DNA of 64,000 nucleotides from positions 186,001 to 250,000 of the forward strand of contig NZ_JASITD010000004.1 in NCBI RefSeq assembly GCF_030063445.1, written 5' to 3'. Each line of letters begins with the position of its first letter. The stretch's first letter is position 1. This stretch comes from Hymenobacter sp. H14-R3. Its GTDB lineage: Bacteria; Bacteroidota; Bacteroidia; Cytophagales; Hymenobacteraceae. The translations under genes were made by a program, and so were the position numbers. The notes beneath the pieces were generated by a model. It saw nothing but the letters and a program-made list of their open reading frames with translations. It was not told the origin of the DNA and did not search any database. Shown here in pieces: positions 9,244-16,974 of the stretch.

Positions 9244-9381
9244 GGTAAGCTTCAGCTTGCCGCCGTTGTTTAGTAAGCTGCTCTGTTAGCGGCAAGCCGA
9301 AGCTTATCCTACCTTGCTCCTGGCGGCGGCAAGCTAAAGCTTACCCTACATCTTCCTTACAATGGCAAGCTAAAGCTTGCC
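9240..9381. repeat. Four alternating copies of a ~20-bp palindromic repeat
   Basis: Copies lie at 9240-9264, 9291-9312, 9328-9349 and 9364-9381 and are variants of GGCAAGCTAAAGCTTACC, alternating in orientation so that neighbouring copies can pair. The inner AAGCTT-type core is itself nearly palindromic. The first copy includes the stop codon of the glucosidase gene. The array fills the spacer up to the cyclase gene and could form stacked hairpins in the mRNA. Confidence 0.75.
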
Positions 9382-9398
9382 GCACAGCTACTTACCTT

Positions 9399-10028
9399 AT
9401 GCCTATTCCTGCTCCCTGGCTCGATGCCACCACCGCCATGCGCGACCAGATGGTGCACTGGCCCGATAACCTCGGCGTGACCGTGACCCGCACCCTCAGC
9501 CAGGACCGCGGCGATGCCGCCAACGTAACCGAGCTGCACCTGAGCGCCCACACCGGCACCCACGTCGATGCGCCGTTGCACTTCAGCAGCGGGGCCGGCG
9601 ACACCACCACCCTCGACCTGGGCCACCTCATGGGCCCGGCCACGGTGGTGGCCATCCAAGACCCCAAAAGCATTAGCCTGGCCGAAGTGCAAGTACTTGA
9701 CATAAAGCTCGGTGCGCGGTTATTGTTCAAGACGCGCATCTCGGATAGCGAGTGGAGCACCGAGCCCTTCAAGCCCGATTTTGTGGCCCTCGATGGCGAT
9801 GCGGCGCGCCACCTGCGCGAGGCGGGCGTGGTGTGCGTGGGCGTCGATTACCTCTCCGTGGGCAAGGCCGATGCCCACCACGCCCTGCTCGACGCGGGTA
9901 TTTGCGTGATTGAGGGCCTGGCCTTGCAGCACATTGCGCCCGGCGAGTACGAGCTGCTGTGCCTGCCCCTCAAAATAGTGGGCAGCGACGGCGCCCCGGC
10001 CCGCGTGCTGCTGCGGCCGCTGGGTTAA
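9399..10028 (+). CDS. Cyclase-family metal-dependent hydrolase (kynurenine formamidase-like)
   Basis: 209 residues. The signature HTGTHVDAPLHF (His 51, His 55, Asp 57) is the metal-binding motif of the cyclase/formamidase superfamily. A later CVGVDYLSVGKADAHHALLD and a conserved C-terminal PLKIVGSDGAPARVLL segment match the family, whose usual length is 200-220 residues. Members hydrolyse N-formylkynurenine, isatin or cyclic esters and amides. No tryptophan-degradation genes are nearby. Between a sugar dehydrogenase/glucosidase and gluconokinase, hydrolysis of a sugar lactone is a possible alternative role, but this is inference from position only. Start ATG 9399 is close after the repeat array. 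Confidence 0.85.
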   Translation: MPIPAPWLDATTAMRDQMVHWPDNLGVTVTRTLSQDRGDAANVTELHLSAHTGTHVDAPLHFSSGAGDTTTLDLGHLMGPATVVAIQDPKSISLAEVQVLDIKLGARLLFKTRISDSEWSTEPFKPDFVALDGDAARHLREAGVVCVGVDYLSVGKADAHHALLDAGICVIEGLALQHIAPGEYELLCLPLKIVGSDGAPARVLLRPLG

Positions 10029-10119
10029 GCTGTTAGCTAGTAGCTGCTAGCTGTTAGCTTTCCGTTGACTTACAAGTAGATAAAGAAGCTAATAGCTAGC
10101 AGCTATCGGCTAATAGCTG
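10028..10119. repeat. AGCT-rich long inverted repeat (family member 1)
   Basis: The spacer between the cyclase and gluconokinase genes is made of TAGCTGTTAGC-like words. The left arm (10028-10060) is largely complementary to the right arm (10087-10119), with a spacer of about 26 bases. A closely related element lies at 36461-36586. It begins at the last base of the cyclase stop codon and ends 5 bases before the gluconokinase ATG. Confidence 0.7.
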
Positions 10120-10124
10120 AAAAA

Positions 10125-10646
10125 ATGGACCAACCAATTATCATTGTCATGGGCGTGTCGGGCTGCGGCAAAACGACCGTGGGCGCGCTGCTGGCCAGGC
10201 AGCTAGGCCGGCCCTTTTACGACGGCGACGACTTTCACCCGGCCGCCAACGTGGCCAAGATGGCCGCTGGCCACCCCCTCACCGACGCCGACCGCGCCGG
10301 CTGGCTGGCCACGCTGGCCACCAAAATCGGTGAGTGGGAGCAGGCCGCTGGGGCCGTGCTGGCCTGCTCGGCCCTCAAGGAAGCCTACCGCCAAACCCTG
10401 CAAGCCGGGGCCCACGCGCCCCTGCACTGGGTGTTTCTGGATGGCGACCCCGCCGTGCTCTACGCCCGCCTCGAAGGCCGCCACGACCACTACATGAAGG
10501 CCGATATGCTTGATTCGCAGCTGGCTACGCTCGAAAAGCCTGCCTATGGCCTGCGCATCGACATCGACAACACGCCCGAAAAGCAGGTGGCCGAAATAGT
10601 GGAAAAGCTGCACCTGAACGACGGGCCAGAGAAGCCGAACGCATAA
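10125..10646 (+). CDS. gntK: Gluconokinase
   Basis: 173 residues, the standard length of the GntK/IdnK family. The P-loop GVSGCGKTT is at residues 10-18. It is followed by the diagnostic FYDGDDFHPAANVAKMAAGHPLTD region (substrate and metal contacts), ACSALKEAYR and the LEGRHDHYMKADMLDSQLATLE lid segment. The enzyme phosphorylates D-gluconate to 6-phosphogluconate with ATP in the cytoplasm, feeding the pentose phosphate or Entner-Doudoroff route. It ends the sugar cluster started by the SDR gene. The ATG follows an AGCT-rich inverted repeat by only 5 bases, so translation may depend on that structure or on transcription starting within it. Confidence 0.95.
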   Translation: MDQPIIIVMGVSGCGKTTVGALLARQLGRPFYDGDDFHPAANVAKMAAGHPLTDADRAGWLATLATKIGEWEQAAGAVLACSALKEAYRQTLQAGAHAPLHWVFLDGDPAVLYARLEGRHDHYMKADMLDSQLATLEKPAYGLRIDIDNTPEKQVAEIVEKLHLNDGPEKPNA

Positions 10647-10742
10647 AAACCACGCCCGCCAAACGGTAAAAAACCACGCCCGAGCGTGTGGGCTACGCGC
10701 CCGGCGTGGCAAGGCGGCGGCAGGTTATTATCTTGCCCCTCC

Positions 10743-11498
10743 ATGCTGTATTGCACCGTAAAAGCCTGTATATCTTCACAATTGCTTCATGCAGCGCTGG
10801 GCTTTTGGGGGCTGCTGGTGGCGCTGCCGGCCCATGCGCAGCAACCGGCCGACAGTACGGCCAGCCCAGCCCCCCGCCCGGTGCGGGTGGCGCGGTTTGT
10901 ACCCAGCATTATCCTCGATAATCGCAATTCCTTTGTGCAGGCCTCGGCCGTGCGCATCATCGGGCTCAACCTGGGCCTGACGCCGCGCGGCAAGCGCTAC
11001 CGGCTGGGCCTGGGGGGCTACACCCTACGCCGCAGCTACTCGCAGCTCTACACGTACTCGGGCAAGGGCAAGCGGCAGAAGCTTAAGGACACGCTCACGC
11101 CCGAGCTGAGCCTGACGTATTTCACGCCTAATTTTGCCTATATCTTTTTTCACAGCCGCTGGCTGGAGCTGAGCATTCCGGTTGATGTGGGCATGGGCCG
11201 CAGCCACTACACCGTGACGGATGAAAACGGAAAGGTGACAACCGACAGCAAAGGCCTGTTTTTTCCGGCCGAAATTGGCTTGGGCGTCCTGCTCAGGCCC
11301 ACGCGCTGGGTGGGGCTGAGTGGCGCGGCGGGCTACCGGGTGTCGCTCAAGGAAATAGATTACCAGGAAGATTTCAACGGGTGGTACTACAGCTACCGCC
11401 TCAATTTCTTTGTCGGGGCTATCTGGCAGGATATCAGGTACGCGCGGGCCCGCCGGGCCGCCCGGCGCGCCAGTAGTAGCCAGCACTGTGCTGATTAA
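10743..11498 (+). CDS. Putative outer-membrane beta-barrel protein
   Basis: 251 residues from the ATG at 10743. An N-terminal signal peptide ends in PAHAQQ (about residue 30). The mature protein consists of alternating hydrophobic/aromatic strands (for example RYRLGLGGYTLRRSYSQLY and LELSIPVDVGMGRSHYTV) separated by polar turns, as in small 8- to 12-strand porin-like barrels common in Bacteroidota. No family motif is recognised. The protein ends with a basic tail (ARARRAARRASS), which is unusual for a barrel since the last residue is normally an aromatic one. It is convergent with the next gene (13-nt gap), which also looks like a beta-barrel. Confidence 0.72.
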   Translation: MLYCTVKACISSQLLHAALGFWGLLVALPAHAQQPADSTASPAPRPVRVARFVPSIILDNRNSFVQASAVRIIGLNLGLTPRGKRYRLGLGGYTLRRSYSQLYTYSGKGKRQKLKDTLTPELSLTYFTPNFAYIFFHSRWLELSIPVDVGMGRSHYTVTDENGKVTTDSKGLFFPAEIGLGVLLRPTRWVGLSGAAGYRVSLKEIDYQEDFNGWYYSYRLNFFVGAIWQDIRYARARRAARRASSSQHCAD

Positions 11499-11511
11499 GA
11501 GCCAATTTTCA

Positions 11512-12369
11512 CTACCAAAACGTGCGGCTAATTCCCAGCGTGAAATAAAAAAACGACGCATCGTAGCCGCCCACCGGCACGTGCAGCGGCACGAGGTAGC
11601 TAGGGGTGGCCGCCACGCTAAAGCGCCCAGCTGCCAGCGTAACGGGCAGCGACAGCGTGTAGCCCAGCGTGCTGAACGCGGGCGTGGCCGGCTCCTTGAG
11701 CACGGTGGTAGTGCCGCCGCGCTTCCGGGTTTTCACCCGCGAGGTGGTGGCCAGCGACGCGGCGTAGAAGTGCTGGCTGCCGGCCCCCAGCTCTATGGTG
11801 GGCTCTATTGAGAGGGTGTCGTGGCCCAGCACGGGCAGCTGAAAGCGGTGGCTGAGGTCGGCGGTCAGGATAAAATCGTGGGTGCTGCCCACGAAAGCGT
11901 CGGCGCTGAGGCTGGCCGTAACGAGTCCAAAAAACTGCGTAACGCTGGCGCTGAAATCATTGCGCAACGAGCTCTGCACCAGCGCGCTCTCGCCGTAAAT
12001 GAATAGCCGGGTGTACTGCACCGTCCAGTACGTGTCGGAGTTGCGCACCGATTGCCAGCCCACCATCGCCTCGCCATAATTTATAAAGGGCTCACCTATT
12101 ATCTTGTACACGTAGGAATGGTTGAGGTAGAGCGAGCTGATGAAGCCCGCCGGGGCCTGGTAGGTGAGGGTGGTGCCCAGGTAGCCCTTGTCGTTGGTGC
12201 GCTCGGGCACGCGCTGCAAATACGTGGTGCGGCTGGCCGAGGTGAAGCCCACCGTGAGGCGCGGCGGTGGGGCGGTGGCGAGCGAGTCGGGCGGCGGGGC
12301 CGGGGCGGCGGCGGCCAGGTGCGCCGCCAGCAAGGCCAGCGGCAGGCAGCAACTAAAGGCGCGGGGCAT
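11512..12369 (-). CDS. Putative outer-membrane beta-barrel protein
   Basis: 285 residues from the ATG ending at 12369; a longer frame upstream adds 16 unlikely residues. The signal peptide ends at about AAAAP (residue 25). The mature chain has repeated amphipathic strands with aromatic girdle residues and finishes in a canonical barrel C-terminus (SFFYFTLGISRTFW, terminal Trp), which is a recognition signal for the BAM complex. No transport or enzyme motif is recognised. It is convergent with another barrel-like gene and divergent from a large secreted protein. Confidence 0.75.
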   Translation of the reverse strand: MPRAFSCCLPLALLAAHLAAAAPAPPPDSLATAPPPRLTVGFTSASRTTYLQRVPERTNDKGYLGTTLTYQAPAGFISSLYLNHSYVYKIIGEPFINYGEAMVGWQSVRNSDTYWTVQYTRLFIYGESALVQSSLRNDFSASVTQFFGLVTASLSADAFVGSTHDFILTADLSHRFQLPVLGHDTLSIEPTIELGAGSQHFYAASLATTSRVKTRKRGGTTTVLKEPATPAFSTLGYTLSLPVTLAAGRFSVAATPSYLVPLHVPVGGYDASFFYFTLGISRTFW

Positions 12370-12609
12370 AGGGTAGAGAACGGGGGAGTAGGAAGGTCCG
12401 AAAGGTTTGATTAGCACCCGTGTGCATTGCGTGAACGCGTGGGTTGCCGGCGTGGCCCGCAGCCCCTGGCGGCCCCGACTGGGATGCCGGCCCCCGCCCC
12501 GGGTTTAAGGGCCCGGCCCACAAAACCCGGGCGCTGCCTAAAAAAAATACTATTGGGTTGGCCTGTGGCCCCCTGGCGCGGACCTTTGCAGCGATAACCC
12601 GTGCTCGCT

Positions 12610-14754
12610 ATGCTAAGAAAATACTGGCTCATTCTGCTCACGCTGCTGCTGGCGGCCGGCGGGGCCCGCGCCCAGGGCGCCGCCCCCAACACGCCGCTGC
12701 TGCGCAGCCTGTCGCTCACCTTCGACACCGTGCGCTACACCCTGGGCGAGCAGATGCTGACCGTGGCCGGCGAGCCGCGCCTCTACTTCTACTACCACAA
12801 CGACGACCAGGTGGCCGAACTGCGCCTCGTGCCGCTGCGGCCCGGCCGCCCGCCGCGCCTGCTGCCCTCGCCCGAGTTTGTGGTGCAAGACTCGCTCGTT
12901 GCCGGGCCGGGCGGCGAGTACCGGGGCATGCTGCACTTCCGCAACCTCACGGGCGCGCCGTTTGTGCGGCTGGCTTTTGCGCCGGCCGCCGATTCGGCCG
13001 GGCAGCCGGCGCGGGCCCAGCAACTGGTGAGCCTGCTGCCCCTCACGCGCACCACCCTCGACCTGCGCCTCACCAGCCCCGAGCTATTCATTGGCGAAGA
13101 GAAAGTGCTGGAAATCAGCACAAATAACCTGGCCAATGTGCGCGTATCCAACGAGTGGACCAAGAACCAGGACATCGACTACAAGCTGACGCGCGAGAAA
13201 AACGGCCTCTTCCTACACCTCGTGCCCAACACCCTGGGGCCGCACACCGTGACGGTGCGCGCCCAGAGCGAGCGCCCCCGCCTCGACGGCGCGGGCCGCC
13301 TCACCTACCAGCTGCCCCCGCTCAGCCTGGCTTTCAATGTGCGGGCCAGCCGCCTGCGCTTCCTCACCGCCGAGCGCAAAGACGTGACCTACGACGAGGC
13401 CGGCCGCAGCCAGGGCACCGAGTTTGTGCTCGACGATGGCCACAACTTCGAGCTGCGCCACACCTACCGCATCGAGGCCCAGCAGGAGCCCGGCGGCGCG
13501 CTCGTGGCCGAGCTGTTTACCCGCAGCTATTTGTCTAACGACCGGGTGCTGTGTCAGTTGCGCGTGTACAACACCCACCGCCAGGCCGATGGCTACCTCT
13601 ACATAAAGGACGGCGACGTGGCCAAGTACATCACCAACTTCGACATTACGCCCCGGCCCACCATCACCACGCTCAGCGTGCTGCACCGGGGCGGCGACTG
13701 GGGCAGCAACACCACCATCAACCCCGGCGAAACCGTGGACGTGCGCCTCGAAGGCGAGTCGCTGCTGAAGGGCCGCTATCACTTCGACGGGGCCAATATC
13801 ATCCCGTCGGACTCGTCTACGCGCTCCGAAAAGGTGGTTATTTTTCGGGTGCAGGTGCCGCTGAGCAGCGTGCGCAAGCGCATTGTGGTGTTTGATGCCA
13901 GCACGCCCACCACCTTTGGCCTCACCGTGAAGGAGGCCCAGCGGCCCCACCCGCTCAGCTTTGTGCAGGTGAACTACGGCAACGGCGCGCGCCCCATCAC
14001 CCAGCTCAACGGCCCGGTGCTCTACGACAAAACGATTCCCGACGTGGTGTTTAGCTTCAATGCCAACGCCATCGACGAGAGCGGCATCCTCTACGGCCGC
14101 CAGTACCTGACGATGGATGTGCGCACGGTGGACGAAAAAGGCAATCTCATTGACCAACGCACAGTGGACCAGCTGGTTGTGTGCCCCGGCGAGTCGTCGC
14201 CGCGCTACGCCTACTACCAGGGCAACGATTGCCAGGTGGGCAATTTCAGCCTCAACAGCATCTTGGGCCGCAAAACCTACGACCTCGACGCCTGGTACCG
14301 CATCATCATCACCGTGCGCGACGACGCCCGGCAGTACGGCGGCACCAAGGGCTACTCGCAGCAGATAGAGCTGGTGCTGCGCCGCCACGTCAACTTCGAT
14401 ATCAGCGTGAGCTTCCCGGCCGGCCTGCTCACCAAGTACGCCGGCGAGTCGAGCTACAACAGCTTCGGCGGCATCAGCCTGGCCACGCTGGCGCAGCTCA
14501 GCTTCTACGCCCCCGACCGCATCAACAGGCTGCGGCCCTACCGCATTGGGGCGGGCTTTGTGGCCCTCAACGCCTTCAACCTGTCCAACAACGCAACGGT
14601 AACGCGCGACCTGGGCATCGTCATCCTGGGCTCGGTGGTGCCGATACGCACGGGGGCGCGGCTCACGTTTCCGCTTTATCTGGGTGGGGGTTACCTGTTG
14701 TCGGCCGGTAAGCCGTTTCTGCTGTTCGGGCCGGGCATCGGGGTTACGTTGTAG
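12610..14754 (+). CDS. Large secreted protein of unknown function
   Basis: 714 residues from the ATG at 12610, preferred over a GTG nine bases earlier. A clear signal peptide ends at ARAQG (about residue 25). The first 550 residues look like a string of beta-sandwich (Ig-like) domains: regular strands, and GxxTVTVRAQ and VNPGETVDVRLEG-type turns. The C-terminal 120 residues (from about NFDISVSFPAGLL) have the alternating pattern and glycine-rich hairpins of a membrane-associated or barrel-like end (RIGAGFVALNAF, LYLGGGYLLS, GPGIGVTL). No catalytic motif and no T9SS tail are seen. It could be an outer-membrane scaffold protein or part of a secretion apparatus, but I do not recognise the family. 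Confidence 0.78.
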   Translation: MLRKYWLILLTLLLAAGGARAQGAAPNTPLLRSLSLTFDTVRYTLGEQMLTVAGEPRLYFYYHNDDQVAELRLVPLRPGRPPRLLPSPEFVVQDSLVAGPGGEYRGMLHFRNLTGAPFVRLAFAPAADSAGQPARAQQLVSLLPLTRTTLDLRLTSPELFIGEEKVLEISTNNLANVRVSNEWTKNQDIDYKLTREKNGLFLHLVPNTLGPHTVTVRAQSERPRLDGAGRLTYQLPPLSLAFNVRASRLRFLTAERKDVTYDEAGRSQGTEFVLDDGHNFELRHTYRIEAQQEPGGALVAELFTRSYLSNDRVLCQLRVYNTHRQADGYLYIKDGDVAKYITNFDITPRPTITTLSVLHRGGDWGSNTTINPGETVDVRLEGESLLKGRYHFDGANIIPSDSSTRSEKVVIFRVQVPLSSVRKRIVVFDASTPTTFGLTVKEAQRPHPLSFVQVNYGNGARPITQLNGPVLYDKTIPDVVFSFNANAIDESGILYGRQYLTMDVRTVDEKGNLIDQRTVDQLVVCPGESSPRYAYYQGNDCQVGNFSLNSILGRKTYDLDAWYRIIITVRDDARQYGGTKGYSQQIELVLRRHVNFDISVSFPAGLLTKYAGESSYNSFGGISLATLAQLSFYAPDRINRLRPYRIGAGFVALNAFNLSNNATVTRDLGIVILGSVVPIRTGARLTFPLYLGGGYLLSAGKPFLLFGPGIGVTL

Positions 14755-14801
14755 GGGCGGGGAGTAATGGTTTTGATTAATAATCTATAAATCAGCATTT
14801 T

Positions 14802-15566
14802 ATGCTCAATATTATTCTTCCCAGCCTGCCCTATAGCCGCGCCCTCGACCCCATGTGGGCCGCCGAAGCCGCCGAAGCCCGCCGCCTGGGCTGCCAGGTA
14901 TGCCTGTATGATGCGGAGCAGCCGCGCCTCTATCAGCCGCCCGCCGTGGCCTGGCCCACCCTGTACCGGGGCTGGATGCTAGGCGAACCGGAGTACCGGC
15001 AGTTGGCCGCGCTTACGCCGCTGCTGGTCAGCCCCGCGCAGTACCTGGCCTCGCACTACGCCACTGGCTGGTACGCGGCGGTGGCGCCGCTCACGCCGCG
15101 CAGCGTGTTTGCGCCGGCCGCCGAGGCTGCGCCCGCTGTGGCCGATTTTCTGCGCGCCGATGGCCGCTGTTTTGTCAAAGGCCTGGCCAAGTCGTTCGGG
15201 GCCGACTCGGTAGTGACCTCCCTGGCCGACGTGGCGGCGCTGCTGCGCAAGCACGACGTAGCCCCCGGTGAGCAGCTGTTTATCCGCGAGTTTGTGGCGC
15301 TGGCCGACCAGCCCGAAGAGCGGTTTTTTGCCGTGCGGGGCGCGGCGTTTGGGGCCAGCGGCCAGCCGCTGCCGGCGCGCTTGCGGCCCGCGCTGGCAGC
15401 GCTGCAAAGCCGCTGGCTCTACACTGTTGACGTAGCCTATACGGCTGGTGGCGAGGCAATTATTATTGAAATCGGCGACGGCCAGGTATCCGACACCAAG
15501 GAGTGGCAGCTTGCTGAGCTCTACCACACGGTGCTGCGCCAAGTGGCTGAGCAGGCGGGGCGCTAG
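14802..15566 (+). CDS. ATP-grasp domain protein (DUF4343-like)
   Basis: 254 residues. The N-terminal third binds no obvious motif. The central segment (CFVKGLAKSFGADSVV, then QLFIREFVAL, EERFFAVRG) and the C-terminal IIIEIGDGQVSD correspond to the nucleotide- and Mg-binding strands of an ATP-grasp fold, as in DUF4343 proteins. Family members ligate a carboxylate to an amine or thiol using ATP; the substrate here is unknown. Tail to tail with the metallophosphoesterase gene, the two share the palindrome CTAG so that each stop codon lies in the other (overlap 15563-15566). No biosynthetic partners are nearby. Confidence 0.75.
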   Translation: MLNIILPSLPYSRALDPMWAAEAAEARRLGCQVCLYDAEQPRLYQPPAVAWPTLYRGWMLGEPEYRQLAALTPLLVSPAQYLASHYATGWYAAVAPLTPRSVFAPAAEAAPAVADFLRADGRCFVKGLAKSFGADSVVTSLADVAALLRKHDVAPGEQLFIREFVALADQPEERFFAVRGAAFGASGQPLPARLRPALAALQSRWLYTVDVAYTAGGEAIIIEIGDGQVSDTKEWQLAELYHTVLRQVAEQAGR

Positions 15567-16690
15567 TCAATCTGCACCTTCGTTACCCGCGAGGAGTTGC
15601 CGCCGTGCAGCTGCAAATAGTACAAGCCGGCCGGTAGCCCGCTGCGCGCCCACTCCAGTTCGTGCCACCCGGCAGTGGCCAGCCCCTGGCGCAGGGTGGC
15701 CACTGCCTGCCCCAGCGAGTTAAACACGCGCAGGTCTATGGTAGTGGCGGTGGGTAGCGAAAAGGTCACCCGCGTCGTTTCCCGAAACGGGTTGGGGCTC
15801 ACCGGGTAAAGCCGGGGCTCGGGGCTGAGCGCCTGGCGGAGCACGTAGGTGTCAACCAGCTCCTGCTTGCGGGTGAAAAACGCCATCGTCAGGCTGTCGG
15901 GCGTGGCCACGAAACGCATGGCGCCATAGTCGCTATTGAAGAAAAACTGGCTCCTGGCCATTCGCGGCCGGTTGGTGCGGTGGAGGCTGCGGCCCCCCAG
16001 CCCGTTCACGATGTAGGGCAGGCTATCCACCCGCAGGCGCTCGTAGTCATGGTCGTGGCCCGCCACTACCACCGAGGCCCCCCACTCCCGAAAAGGCCAT
16101 TGCAGCGCCATCGTGCCGCCGTGGGGCCCCGATGAGTGTGGCGCGTGGTGCAGGTACACCACGTTCCAGCGCGAGGTAGACGCCGCCAGCGCCGCTTGCA
16201 GCCATTTGGCCTGCACCGAGCGGGCCGAAATGCCGTCGGGCTCGGCCGGGTCGCTGTCGAGAGCAAACAGGTGCACATCGCCGCGCACAAAGTCGTAGTA
16301 GCGGCCATTGCCGGGCAGCGTGAAGTAATCGCGGTACGCCTCCCCATTGCGGGTGTAGTAATCATGATTGCCCAGCGACGGAAAAAACCGGTTGCTGAAC
16401 GTGCGCGGGCCGTAGCGCCCCTTGTAGTTATAGATGTACTCGTGGTAGTACTGCCCGATGTTCTGGTCGATGGTAGTTGAGTCGCCCACATCGTAGTTGT
16501 TGTCGCCTAGCGTGATGATAAAGTCTGGGTTCCAGCTCTTTACCAGGTTGGCCACGTCGCGCTCGGCCGGCCCCGCATAGCCGTAGTCGCCGATGGCCGC
16601 AAAGCGCTGGCCCCAGGCCCCGCCACTAGCCACGCCCAGCCACACTATGCTAAGTAAAAGCCTTGAAAGATAGGTAGATAGATAATTCAT
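15563..16690 (-). CDS. Secreted metallophosphoesterase with T9SS C-terminal tail
   Basis: 375 residues from the ATG ending at 16690. A signal peptide ending at GGAWGQ precedes the calcineurin-like domain with all five metal motifs in order: IGDYGY, LGDNNYD, LGNHDYY, VYLHHAP and AGHDHDYER. The C-terminal 80 residues (YPVSPNPFRETTRVTFSLP ... GLYYLQLHGG) are a type A T9SS sorting domain, so the protein is probably exported across the outer membrane and anchored or released. The closest known activity is purple-acid-phosphatase-like phosphate release from organic phosphate. It is divergent from the CotH gene, which also has a T9SS tail, and shares a 284-bp AT-rich promoter region with it. Confidence 0.9.
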   Translation of the reverse strand: MNYLSTYLSRLLLSIVWLGVASGGAWGQRFAAIGDYGYAGPAERDVANLVKSWNPDFIITLGDNNYDVGDSTTIDQNIGQYYHEYIYNYKGRYGPRTFSNRFFPSLGNHDYYTRNGEAYRDYFTLPGNGRYYDFVRGDVHLFALDSDPAEPDGISARSVQAKWLQAALAASTSRWNVVYLHHAPHSSGPHGGTMALQWPFREWGASVVVAGHDHDYERLRVDSLPYIVNGLGGRSLHRTNRPRMARSQFFFNSDYGAMRFVATPDSLTMAFFTRKQELVDTYVLRQALSPEPRLYPVSPNPFRETTRVTFSLPTATTIDLRVFNSLGQAVATLRQGLATAGWHELEWARSGLPAGLYYLQLHGGNSSRVTKVQID

Positions 16691-16974
16691 GCGGGAAGCG
16701 CGGTCAAAAGATAAGTAGCGGAGAAAAGCCAAGTTAACGCTGGTAAATCCCTGGCACCAAGCGTTGCACGGGTTGCTGGAAAAAGAAAGTAGTAGTTCTC
16801 TCTTGCACAAGGGAATTATTTTCTGTCGAACCCAGCGACTTGATAATCAAATATTTGCTGAAAGTAGAAGCGAGCGCAGGCATTTTCGCGGAGAAATACT
16901 AGTTTTTCGTACCGAATATTGCGGCACTTTTTGAGTATTCCGTCTTTTCTGCAAGCAAACATTTAAACAATATA

